From positions 51,182 through 115,181 of the forward strand of contig JAVYIG010006592.1 in assembly GCA_035222895.1 (NCBI GenBank): a stretch of DNA of 64,000 nucleotides, in the 5' to 3' direction. The position numbers were made by a program, and so were the translations under genes. The DNA is from Strongylocentrotus droebachiensis (Eukaryota > Echinodermata > Echinoidea > Camarodonta > Strongylocentrotidae). Numbering within the stretch: position 1 is the stretch's first letter; every line of letters begins with the position of its first letter. Under the pieces are notes generated by a model. The model was not told the DNA's origin. It made no database searches and saw only the letters and a program-made list of their open reading frames with translations. Shown here one piece after another: positions 35,294 through 46,074 of the stretch.

Positions 35294-38200
35294 GTAAGTA
35301 AAAAGTAGTTGATCTAGCTATAGTCTACAACTAAAGAAGAAGGACAGAATATGGATTGATACTTTATTTTGTTAATCAATCAATTCAATGTTAAATTTAA
35401 AACAATAGGTCTAACTGTTAGACCTATTTAACTTTAAGCTGTCAAGTAAAGTTAACACAGCTTGCTGCTGTTATCCAAACTGCACAAAATAAAGATAAAA
35501 TTAAAAATTGGGGTCTACAAAGACCACATCTTAGGTTAAAAGAAAGAAAGAAAAATCAAGCTGACGCAAAATCAAACTCCATGATTAAGATTCTAACTGT
35601 CATGGCTGTCACTGTTGACTTGTTAATGTTGGGTTACCGTTAGACTTATTTTGCAAAATGTCTCAATGTTTGCCAAACTGCTCACTGATTTCTCCCTGTC
35701 GGTATGAATACAAGTACTGCCATGCCCATGATGTCTGTGAATGTGATGAACTTGTAAGATTGAATTTACCAGGTTTAATAGATGAAATTCAAGAAAGGCT
35801 AGATATCTATAGACCTAATCTAGTCAGAAAATAAGACATGTCTTGTCAGGTGAATCTATTTGCTTTAAAAAAATTGAAACAAAGCAAGACTGAACTGTTC
35901 GCTCACTTAACTTTAGAATTAATTTCTGTTAAAAGTTAACTATTTTGATTTAATTTCCCTGATATTTTTTACACTATCATCATTTACCATTCTTTAAAAG
36001 TAAAGATTTCTACAGTGTAATCATTACTTTTTGTTTTTATGGCAGAAATAAATATTTCCAAAGTTATAACATCCTTCTACTGGTACCAAAATATGTACAG
36101 TTGTTATACAATTAATTCTTGAATATCATCACGTTTTTTTGTTATGTACTGTTTAAAGTACAGTAATCAATAGGCTGTATCAGATACTTTGATGTATTAT
36201 AAACATTGATACAGTCATTCTACAAAACATTATTTGATTTCATCACAAATGTGTATGATAACAGTAGATTTCAAGTCATTCACATTTAGACCTGTTCATT
36301 TACACTAAGAATTCTACTCTCTTACCAGATATGATCACCTTAGCAGAATTCTGACAAAGGTTTTAGATGAGAGACCGGAGAATGTAGTAGGTGAGTAATT
36401 TAGATTTTAAATACTTTTGTATAATCAATTTCTTTGTGACAATTTTGATAGTAACACACATAAAACATGAGAACAGAATAGAGGAATAAAAAGAAGCTTC
36501 ACCATGATTGGTTGGAAAGAGAAATCACAAATTGTTGATATACCTGTATATGTAAAATTATGACTTTATGATTTTTCTTCATAACATTGTTAATACCATC
36601 ATTTTACTTTTATGTTTGTTTTGTAAAGAAGTGTTATACAGCCAGAATATACTGTATATAACTTGAAATCAAATAATTTGAATAATTTATCACAGACCTC
36701 TTTGAGGACATCAGCAAGAATGTGAAAAAGTCAAAGTTCACATCGACATCAGACACAATCCTAGACAAGGTAGACAAAACAGCAGAAGTTGAACTAGGAG
36801 AAACACAGAGGATTCTCTTTGAGGTAGGTTTACATACTCTTGTTTTTCTACTTTGCTTTCGCTCTCTCTAACTTTTAACCAAGGCTCTCTTTCTATCTCT
36901 AGCAGTCTGTTTTTTTTTAAAGTGCCTTTTCAATTTACTCGATGGCATTACATGCATGATGTTTGCATATATAAAACAAATATGTAGCTTTGTCGACTAA
37001 AGTACCCATTCAATGATGAATTTATCATGTTTATTACACTGTCTGTTTTTCTGTTGCTTTTTGCAGAGGAATCAAGAAGAAGCTGAACATGATGGAGGTG
37101 AAGATGAAGTTGAGACCCCGTTGCCAAATCTCCCAGAGCTCATGTATCACTTTGAACAAGCAGGAGTGAGTCATATTCCATCTTCTTGAGCTTGGTTATG
37201 TGGGATAAGTTCTGTTGTTGTATATCAAAATATATAAATCTTAACATAACCTATACCGGTATTAATGTTTAAACATTTGAACGCATTTGTTTTGTTCAAA
37301 AGTATTATCCTGGACAAAATACGCTATTAGAAATTTGGATTACACTCTTATTCATGGTATAATTTATCCTTGAATTGTATATACTGGTCATTCTAAATGA
37401 TGTAATTTAATGTCATGATATTTGGTAGCCAATAAATGAACAAAATATAGATTACAATGTTAACTATTTTAATCAGTTATAGTATACTGGAGGCGCACAC
37501 AAGTAGTTAATTCCATTAAACTGAATTGTATGTATTAGTAATCTTTTATTTATTTCGTTGCTTTTAAGCTATTGAACATGTTGAATAATTATACTAAGTT
37601 AGACAGTACCACCTGTGCGCTTAGAAACGCGCCCTTTAAATGTAATTATTGTTATTAACTATTGTATGCTTGACCTTTGACCCAGGTTGGTGTGAGCCGA
37701 GAGGAGATGATGAGGATCTACCTTGCCCTCAAGCAACTGGTAGACAACTACCCTCTCCAGTCCTGCAGGTTCTGGGGAAAGCTCTTTGGTACAGAGAAGA
37801 ACTACATTGTGGCTGAGGTGGAATACAGGGAAGGAGAGGAGGAAGAGGAAGAAGAGGAAGAGGTATGCATGAGAAGAATAGAGAATAACATTTTTTTTTG
37901 GGGGGGGGGCAGTTAAAGAAAAGTGTTGATATTATTTACAGTGGCAGATTCTCCTATTGAGGTTAACATTCATTCACGACACAATATGTATTGATGAACT
38001 GGAAGATATTGTTGTTCAGTGTAATTACCTTTGTTCAATTATGATAACCTCTTTATAATCAGAGCTGAAGCTTTGGAAATACTTTGTTCATTTTTACTAC
38101 AAAAGTAAAATTTGTCTAAAAGATGTTTCAATATCCAATATTTCAGTTATCATTGGCAGAGCATGCAAAACAGGATAATATACTTCTCTTTATTACACCA

Positions 38201-40544
38201 ATCCTTTAAGGCTAGAAGAAACTATATTGTGCTCTTAATTCATGAACCACTATAAAGTTTCTTAGCATGGACTAATTTGTGCATTTGTTTTATTCTTTAA
38301 CTAGGAGCATGAGACTGAGGAGCCAGATACAGAGAAGGATGATGAGGAAGGAGAAGGAGGTATGATTTTTTTTATAATCTAACTTTTACAATTTAAGATC
38401 CAAAGAGAGACACATTCATACTTTGGTCATATAGAATAGCTTTGATTTAAATATGGAGGTGCTATGACCTGTTTTAAATAAAATTGAAAGTGGTTGAATT
38501 GTGTATGAATCTATTTTTAAATGCTAGAAACAAAAATTAATAACAAGACCATTAAACAACAACAACAAACATTGTATTTTAAGCGATGGTATTCATTTTA
38601 TTATGTTTACATGAGAGAGAGAGAGAGAGAGAGAGAGAGTGAGAGACGGGGATGCATAAGTTTTACATTCATACCTTGTTTATCTGATTGTGGCGTCACA
38701 CCTACAAACTGTGCAGAATTTTAAAGCATGTGCTCAGCCAACTTGCTCAGCCAACTTGCTCTGCCAATCATGCATAAACACAAATCATTTATTATTACTC
38801 ATCAATCTACAGAGGAGCAAGAAGAGGATATTCTTCCCAAGCCTGACTTCAAACCTCCTCCAGTCATCCCTCGTGAGGAGAATAGGACAGGAACCAACAA
38901 GAAGACATTCTTCGTCTGCAATGAACGTAAGTATATTGGTTGAAAGGAGATGCATGCACATCCATTATTTACTTGAAGTTGTATACTTGTATGTTTTTGC
39001 CATTATGAGGTAGGTACACCCTTCTGCTTCCTTTAAAGACCTTCAGAAAAAAGAAGAAAAAAAATAAAGGCAGTGAAAATAAAAATAATAAAGTGAGACA
39101 TTTTTTATTGGAAAAAAGATCCATTATTTTGTGTGTGTTTTTATGTCTGTCAGTGATATATTGTTATAGAGAATGATTTCATCTTTTAAGCGCACTTTGC
39201 TTTGAATATCTAAGATATTGGAAGTTCTACAAGAACTTGTTTTGGATGGATATATTATGCATCGTGAGAAAGAGAATCATTTGGCTTCAATAACAAACAT
39301 CCTTTGTATTTATACCACCCACTCAGCTGGTCAACCATGGGTCAAGCTACCAGCTATTACCCCTCTCCAGATCAGTGTAGCCAGACAGATCAAGAAGTTC
39401 TTCACTGGACGTCTTGACCAGCAGGTATGTGCTCCATCACAGTTTCTCAGTGTTTCCCATATGAGTATTTTGTAAATGATTTAAAAACTAATCCTAAGGT
39501 AGACAGACTTAGCAACATGCACAACAAAAGTTGCTATGCAGAATTAACTGTGAATACTTCTTGCTTATTGAAGATGTATTAAGGAATTGGAGAACAAAAA
39601 TTATAGTTGAATGCATAGTTACAAAAGTGCTTACAAATCTGTGTAGATCAATACATATGTGCAGCTACCTGTGTGTGTGGGGGGGGGGGGGGGGGGAGGG
39701 TTAATAGTGGCTTTTATTTATAACTGAATGTACATCTCTCTGTTTCTCTTTTCCTAATCCATCTTTTACCTTTTCCAAATCCGTTATTTTTTCTGAACTT
39801 CTATTTTTCTCCTCTTTTTATATCCTATTTGTTCATATATTTATTTTCTTTCTATTTTTGTTTATTATATTTCCAGATTATTAGCTACCCACCTTTCAAT
39901 GGCACAGAGGCCAACTACCTGAGGGCACAGATTTCACGAGTCTCAGCAGGCACTCAGATCAGTCCTCTTGGATTCTACCAATTTGATGAGGAAGAGGAAG
40001 AAGAGGAGGAAGATGGAAGTAAGTTATTAATACTTCTCCTTAATCCTATGTTTGCTCTGGCTACATATACTCATGAATTTATGTTGTGAAAGAGATTGGA
40101 TTATGGCTTGGGATGTGATTTGATTGTATGTTTAGTTTCATCTTCAGAATAGATTAGATTATAAATTCTAGATGATTATATGTTGCTCAGATGAGCTTTT
40201 GCTTATAAGCATATGAGATGGAGATCAGATTGTTGTACAATCTCTAGCACCTTCTCAATTGGAGCCATGTTAGAATTAAAAGGCATGTTAGAGCCACAGA
40301 TCTTTACATGAAACCGGCTTGTTAGGTATCCTGATCTGTTTTTTCTTCTGTTGACTAATTCACACTCTCTTTTTGTTCATCCATCAGACCGTGATAGCTT
40401 CATCGAGAGTCCAGATTTTGAGGGCATCCCAGTAAAGGATCTTGTAGACCCCTCCATGGCTAACTGGGTACACCATGTGCAACACATCCTGCCTCAGGTA
40501 TGGAACAAATCGGGTTTTCTCTCCCTCGATCCTCTCCTCTCCGA

Positions 40545-40592
<48 letters not shown>

Positions 40593-42386
40593 TGCTCTTG
40601 ATCCCACTCATTAAGCTTGATATCATGTCACCAATTTTGTAGGTCTATATGCTTTATTTTAGTAGGCGAGGGCAAGTTTCAAAGAAAGTGTTAAAATGAA
40701 TTTTATGAATTAGAAAAATCCTTAGATTTGTTTCATGGCAACATTTTGGACGATTCAATATTTCAGATTAATGCAGCATTAAGATGATGTATGATTCTTG
40801 TGCATGAAGTTTCAGTGCAAAGATAACATTAGCTAAGTTATGAGTGTTAATCATTTTTCTTGCTCAAGAGAACACACAAACCTTTTACATTACAGTGTAC
40901 CGATGAATCGATGTTAAGAAAATTACTACCAAAGAGAGGAGGGTTTAAAATTTATATTTCATGCACATTGAACAGACTGGGGAGGCCTGTTAATGCAAAA
41001 TTAAATAAAAATGTTGTAGCTTGCATATTAACCTGTGGTGATTAAAATGTATATAGTCAACCCAGCTCAACATCATTTTGTATATCCATTCCATTCTCCA
41101 TCAGGGCCGATGCTCATGGTTCAACCCAGTGCAGCAACAGGAGGAGGACTTTGAAGATGAGGAAGATGAGGAGGAGAGAGAGGAACCAGATGAACCTGAA
41201 CCAGAGGTTGGACCTCCTCTCCTAACACCCCTCTCAGAGGATGTTGGTGAGTTTGTCTTATCCATATTTTCTGTGGTTTATAAGTTGTCTGATAACAGTT
41301 TTATGATGCCAGAGTATGGTACCGGAAAGAGAACATATACGCTGCAAACTTCCTAATACTTACAACTATATATTTTTATTGCAATTTCTTTGCTTGCATT
41401 GTTACGAGACATGAAATGTTGTTAGTTGGAAGACTAATTATTTAACATTAAATAGAATTTTTGTTGGACAGTTGATACTTGCCCTGTATTACTATTCTTG
41501 TCACACGGATAATAAGAGGATATTTGAGATGACTATCATGACTTGTGATATAATAAAAGTCCATTTAAGCAGCTATATGTTAGATATAAGTGCAAGTAGT
41601 TATCTACATCTATCATCACAGACAGAGATGTACTATCAAGGAGTAATTATCTTTGAGAAAGTACAGAAACTGGTGCAAGTCTCTTGTCTCGTATTCGACT
41701 TTAATTAGGTTTACTTGATCACCTGATGCAAGAAGTTTGTTATTCATGTTTTCATTTTGTATTATATCCTGCTGTCACAGAGATTGAAAACATCCCACCA
41801 TGGAGTGCTCGCCTTACCTCCTCCCTTGTGCCTCAGTATGCCATCGCCGTCATCCAGTCTAACCTATGGCCTGGTGCCTACGCCTTCGGAACAGACAAGT
41901 AAGAATGCTCACCTGTCATACAAAATATTATGTTTCATACTCATGTTGTTTTTGCCTACACTATCTCCCACCCCTCTCTCTCTCTCTCTCTCTCCCTTTC
42001 TCTCTCTCTCTCCCAAGAAGCACACAGCAAAGTAATTATCTATTTAGTAGTATATTACATTTTAATTAGAACCTTAAAAACTTTCATATATTGAGTCTCA
42101 TTGACGTTTTGGTCCGCTTCTAACTGTATCCCACCTCACTGCTCTCCCTCTCCCCAGGAAATTTGAGAACGTGTACATTGGCTGGGGTCACAAGTACTCT
42201 CCAGACAACTACAGCCCTCCTCCCCCACCTCCAGTCCAGGAGGAGTTCCCCAGTGGACCCGAGATCACCGAGGCAGAGGACCCCACCCCTGAGGAGGAGG
42301 CAGCCCTTAGGGCCGCCCAGCAGGAGGCCATGGAAGCCGCGGAGGAGATGGAGGATGAGGAAGAGGAGGATGGCGAAGACGATTAG
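35109..42386 (+). CDS. Radial spoke head protein, RSPH4A/RSPH6A family (13 coding exons, 552 aa)
   Basis: Structural component of the radial spoke head in motile cilia and sperm flagella, where spokes relay signals from the central pair to the dyneins. Thirteen exons join with consistent phases and GT-AG borders. Diagnostic stretches are [129 protein letters not shown] and IGWGHKY. These cover the whole radial spoke domain from about residue 35 to 505. Glutamate runs separate the conserved blocks, and the C-terminus is acidic and proline-rich. The family includes the sea urchin sperm p63 protein and algal RSP4/RSP6. Vertebrates have two paralogues and I cannot assign one, so no symbol is given. 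ATG-ATG at the start leaves one residue uncertain. Confidence 0.96.
36329..36390 (+). CDS. RSPH exon 2
   Basis: Codes [20 protein letters not shown], a conserved family motif; acceptor CTTACCAG|A and donor TAGTAG|GTGAGT. Confidence 0.95.
36696..36823 (+). CDS. RSPH exon 3
   Basis: Codes [14 protein letters not shown] through ETQRILFE, a conserved segment at the N-terminal side of the radial spoke domain. Confidence 0.95.
37067..37165 (+). CDS. RSPH exon 4
   Basis: Codes [20 protein letters not shown] then [13 protein letters not shown]. Acceptor TTTTTGCAG|AGG; a shift by two bases (AGAG) would break the phase. Confidence 0.93.
37686..37862 (+). CDS. RSPH exon 5
   Basis: Codes [20 protein letters not shown], the diagnostic [20 protein letters not shown] and a glutamate run at its 3' end, directly before the donor GAAGAG|GTATGC. 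Confidence 0.95.
38305..38359 (+). CDS. RSPH exon 6
   Basis: Codes only [18 protein letters not shown], an acidic spacer. Placed by splice signals and phase; composition fits the neighbouring acidic run. Confidence 0.8.
38618..38642. repeat. GA dinucleotide repeat in an RSPH intron
   Basis: (GA)n run between exons 6 and 7; no other feature. Confidence 0.9.
38813..38926 (+). CDS. RSPH exon 7
   Basis: Codes [19 protein letters not shown] through [10 protein letters not shown], a conserved block in which FVCNEPG is shared by the family. Confidence 0.93.
39327..39424 (+). CDS. RSPH exon 8
   Basis: Codes [20 protein letters not shown] and [12 protein letters not shown], highly conserved in RSPH4A/6A proteins. 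Confidence 0.96.
39877..40018 (+). CDS. RSPH exon 9
   Basis: Codes [35 protein letters not shown] and a glutamate run ending DG before the donor GGAA|GTAAGT. Confidence 0.96.
40388..40497 (+). CDS. RSPH exon 10
   Basis: Codes [20 protein letters not shown] and [17 protein letters not shown] (CTGT)n(CT)n microsatellite starts about 50 bp past its donor. Confidence 0.95.
40552..40595. repeat. CTGT and CT microsatellite in an RSPH intron
   Basis: Four-base (TCTG)n followed by (CT)n just downstream of exon 10. A similar (CT)n lies at 41974-42013 between exons 12 and 13. Confidence 0.9.
41105..41246 (+). CDS. RSPH exon 11
   Basis: Codes [19 protein letters not shown], an acidic run and [14 protein letters not shown]; the GRC.W.NP motif and the [10 protein letters not shown] ending are family features. 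Confidence 0.95.
41781..41898 (+). CDS. RSPH exon 12
   Basis: Codes [20 protein letters not shown] and [18 protein letters not shown], the most conserved C-terminal block. Confidence 0.96.
42158..42386 (+). CDS. RSPH exon 13 (stop codon)
   Basis: Codes [20 protein letters not shown], then a proline-rich and strongly acidic tail ending EDGEDD and TAG. Confidence 0.95.
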
Positions 42387-43360
42387 GAATGAGCGGGGCA
42401 TCTTGAGATTGGTTTTGTGGAAGGGTTTCGGGGAGGGAGGGGGTCATAAGATAGCATGGGGCAGTTTTCAAAAGTGAACTTGTGTATTTTATATCAAGCT
42501 GAGAGCCTTATGAACCACATCGAAATATAATAAGCTGGTACTGCAAAATCAGGAAAGGATTATTCAATCCAATTAAGGTAGATTCTAGAGCACATATTAC
42601 TATCTTACAGCATGTCAAATGAAAGAAGATATAATTATTTGATTAAACTGCACATTCCCGATGTATATCTTGACGTTGCACGTTTTGACTGCTCGGTTAT
42701 ACACATGCGATTCGTTTGCATACTCTGAACTGAAAAAGAGCAACATCATGTGATGGAAAGTTTTAGAAAGAGGGAATGGCAGGTTTGTTTTGTTTTGTTT
42801 GTTTTTTTTTTTTTTTGGGGGGGGGGGGTTATATTCAAATTGCCACTTCATCTCATGCAACAACAAAAAATTGCTGGAGTGCTTTCTCTTTGGATTCAAA
42901 GTTTAACGTGTCTTTAAAAGATCACTTCCTATGCATGATATCTGAATGATGTTTAGTCTGCCTTTAAATTCAAAATCATGCAAATATACACACATGGAGT
43001 TAGTGATTACGTGCCTATAAACACATCAAATAGATGGTATATCAGTAAACCAATATCCATTCCTTCTCATGTAAATATTTTACAATCTTTCAAGTAACTA
43101 CTCTACTGTAAATATGTAACTTATTTTTATCATACAAGAAAAATTATTCAGCTTGATCCCAACATCACCTATATAAAGTTCTTTAAGAGTTATTTTATCA
43201 TTCTTATGTTCCTTTTGTAAGAAATTGTACATTTTGTCAAAGCTTTTCATATTACTATTTTTGTTCAGGTTGTACATTCTATGATGTTGATATAACCTGT
43301 AGTAGTGTATCTTGTTTGAAAGTATGCAGTTCAACAATAAACACTTTCACCTCTGAGAAG
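42387..43360 (+). other. Probable RSPH 3' UTR with AATAAA at 43336
   Basis: The first good polyadenylation signal after the stop is AATAAA at 43336-43341. The interval includes a poly-T/poly-G tract near 42800. The signal is repeated at 43857-43862 by the downstream duplication, so two nested 3' ends are possible. Confidence 0.5.
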
Positions 43361-43650
43361 ATATGTTTGTGCATTTTTTGTTATGTAGCTGTATTCAGAA
43401 GGTGCAAAAATGGTATTTTGTATTTGTTTACAAAAAGGGGAGGAAGAGCAGAAGAGAAAAAGAGTTACAGAGAGAATAGATAGAGGGGTGGGATAGGGTG
43501 AGAGGAGGAAGAGAGAAAGACAGGGGGGGGGGAAGAGTTTCGGTCACCAGATTAATCAATATTTAAATGCAATACATGTGTTGTCACAAACAAATTTTGA
43601 GGCCCTTTATTCAAAAGGAACAGACGGAAACCTCTGTCAGATCTGTATGT
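43130..43650 (+). repeat. 521-bp tandem duplication, unit 1
   Basis: Identical base for base to the next 521 bp as far as I can read, including a 10-G run and the AATAAA signal. It starts CATACAAGAAAAATTATTCA near its left border and ends CTGTCAGATCTGTAT near its right border. Confidence 0.95.
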
Positions 43651-44169
43651 TCATACAAGAAAAATTATTCAGCTTGATCCCAACATCACCTATATAAAGT
43701 TCTTTAAGAGTTATTTTATCATTCTTATGTTCCTTTTGTAAGAAATTGTACATTTTGTCAAAGCTTTTCATATTACTATTTTTGTTCAGGTTGTACATTC
43801 TATGATGTTGATATAACCTGTAGTAGTGTATCTTGTTTGAAAGTATGCAGTTCAACAATAAACACTTTCACCTCTGAGAAGATATGTTTGTGCATTTTTT
43901 GTTATGTAGCTGTATTCAGAAGGTGCAAAAATGGTATTTTGTATTTGTTTACAAAAAGGGGAGGAAGAGCAGAAGAGAAAAAGAGTTACAGAGAGAATAG
44001 ATAGAGGGGTGGGATAGGGTGAGAGGAGGAAGAGAGAAAGACAGGGGGGGGGGAAGAGTTTCGGTCACCAGATTAATCAATATTTAAATGCAATACATGT
44101 GTTGTCACAAACAAATTTTGAGGCCCTTTATTCAAAAGGAACAGACGGAAACCTCTGTCAGATCTGTAT
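43651..44169 (+). repeat. 521-bp tandem duplication, unit 2
   Basis: Second copy, ending where the two copies stop matching after GATCTGTAT. Exact identity, including homopolymers, means either a very recent event or an assembly duplication. Confidence 0.95.
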
Positions 44170-46057
44170 TTTCTGGGGAGATGGCCTGTAATTAAATTTT
44201 CCTCAACCCCTGCCCTCAAAGCTCCCAATACTAATGTTTTGTTCTGTTTTTATTCATTTATATATAATGGCAAATGTATTAATTTTATCAGAAACCTCTA
44301 ATTGGACTGGTCTAGAAGCCCCCATCCATCATTTCCTGCTATTCATAATCTCGCTCTCCCTCTCTCTTTTTTTGTTTCCTCGCCCAGCTTTACCCCACGA
44401 CACATCCAAATAAAATTCACACTCATCCCTTACCACAGTAATTATATTTTGAATTAATACACGTATCTCATTCCCATGTAGTCTTGAAGAAAATCTCTTC
44501 CATTCAACTCTTTGTGAGAAAACCTTAGATACTGTGACAATGAGATCATCCATAAAATACTTTCAAATTATTTTATTTTACAAAAAAAAAAGAAGAGAAA
44601 ACGCTACAAACTGAAAAAGGGTAATACAAATATTGATCAACTACAAGTTCCCATGGAACCTTTTACGACAGGTGTGCAAGGAATATCTTGTTACTTATCT
44701 TATCTCAAATTCTATGCACAACTGATGCAAACTGAATACATGTGTCCGCTTCACCCCACATTTCCTGATTGGCCCAATGAATGCTATAAAGCAGGATTTG
44801 CAATAATTGTCATTTTGCAATACACAAGAAATATAGTACTATTCAAAATCTATTCATCATCTATTCTGCTAGTATAATAATCACACTATAAATTTGATGT
44901 ATAAAGGTATTGTTCAATAGTTCAAACAGCAATTTTGGTGAAAGTGAACAATATAGCTGCTTTTAGAACTTCCCCATAAAGGTTATAATTTCAGGATGAT
45001 CCAAATGAAGTCGTTTTTTTTGTTTGGGTAAAAATTAGAAGAGTGAAGAGGAAATAATGAACGTGTACAATTATTGGAAATAAGTCTCCTGGGTGTTACC
45101 CTCGTGACGTCACTTTGTGCTAAAGATAAAGAATATTACAAAGGAAAGCTGCTTACATCATATGAATGAGATTATCACTCACCCCCTTACAAAGATTTCA
45201 ATCAATATTTCTGAGTCGGATAGAAAATGTATGCCGAGTGACATTTTTTTAAATGTTCACTTTGTAGATTAAAATGTGAAATGCTTAAAATGTTCATAGT
45301 CGCACATCTTGAAACTCCCTGACTTATTCCATCTTCTAAACCACAGATAAAATAGTAAAAATATATATACAACACTGTACAGTTCTTATAATCAATTGAC
45401 ATACTACAATGTATACAGAACAAGATACATGTTCATACAAGTTTACTTATGTCAAGCTTACTTATGTCAAGTTTACTAATGTCAATGTCATTGAACATTA
45501 ATTCATCATCCGTCATATGCAAGCTACCAACGACAGTTTTCATAAAATATCAATAGGCCTTTGATTTGAATCTCTCTAATGTGTATCTTGTCCCATGTTG
45601 TAACCCAATGAAACTATTGTCTGTTGAGAGCTAGAAAAATAATTAGACACATATTTACCACTGTTGCAGGCTCTGAGCAAATGAAATAAAAGTATTTCTC
45701 AAAGTTTTCCATTGGTGGAATGTTTATAAAATTAATTTAAGTTTTAAATCTAAATGTTCACTGATTGTGATCGTATTCACATGCAAAAAATATGGGAAAT
45801 GGGTACGAGTGAATAAAGATACTATAATTTACAATAGAATCATGCTTAACTTTGTCTGCTGGTGAAAAACGTAGAAGTGTAGAAAGGGACAACAGCATCA
45901 ATATTAACAGAAATTTACATGGCATGATAATTTCTTTAGAGAAATACACCTAGCTGTCTTGTGTGTGTGTAAACCGTTGCCAAACTGTAATTTCTGATCT
46001 GTACACTATTGATGAGAGGACAGCCCATGGGGATCAACTTGGTAGCTACTTTCCAGC
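44170..46057. other. Convergent 3' region between RSPH and EIF4A3
   Basis: No open frame with recognisable content. On the minus strand AATAAA occurs at 44572-44577 and 44249-44254 and either could end the EIF4A3 transcript. A triplet of CTTATGTCAAG-type 16-bp repeats lies at 45435-45485, and a perfect TGACGTCA at 45115. Confidence 0.4.
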
Positions 46058-46074
46058 CTAGATGAGATCCGCAA
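46058..46074 (-). CDS. EIF4A3: EIF4A3 exon 12 (stop codon)
   Basis: A 17-bp terminal coding exon: acceptor CTTTCTTCCAG, then VADLI and TAG. Too short to see from reading frames alone, but it exactly completes the conserved terminus. Confidence 0.93.

Noticed and set aside
43098-43858. Two identical 70-odd-codon minus-strand frames
   Set aside because: They are the 521-bp duplication read on the antisense strand of the RSPH 3' UTR.
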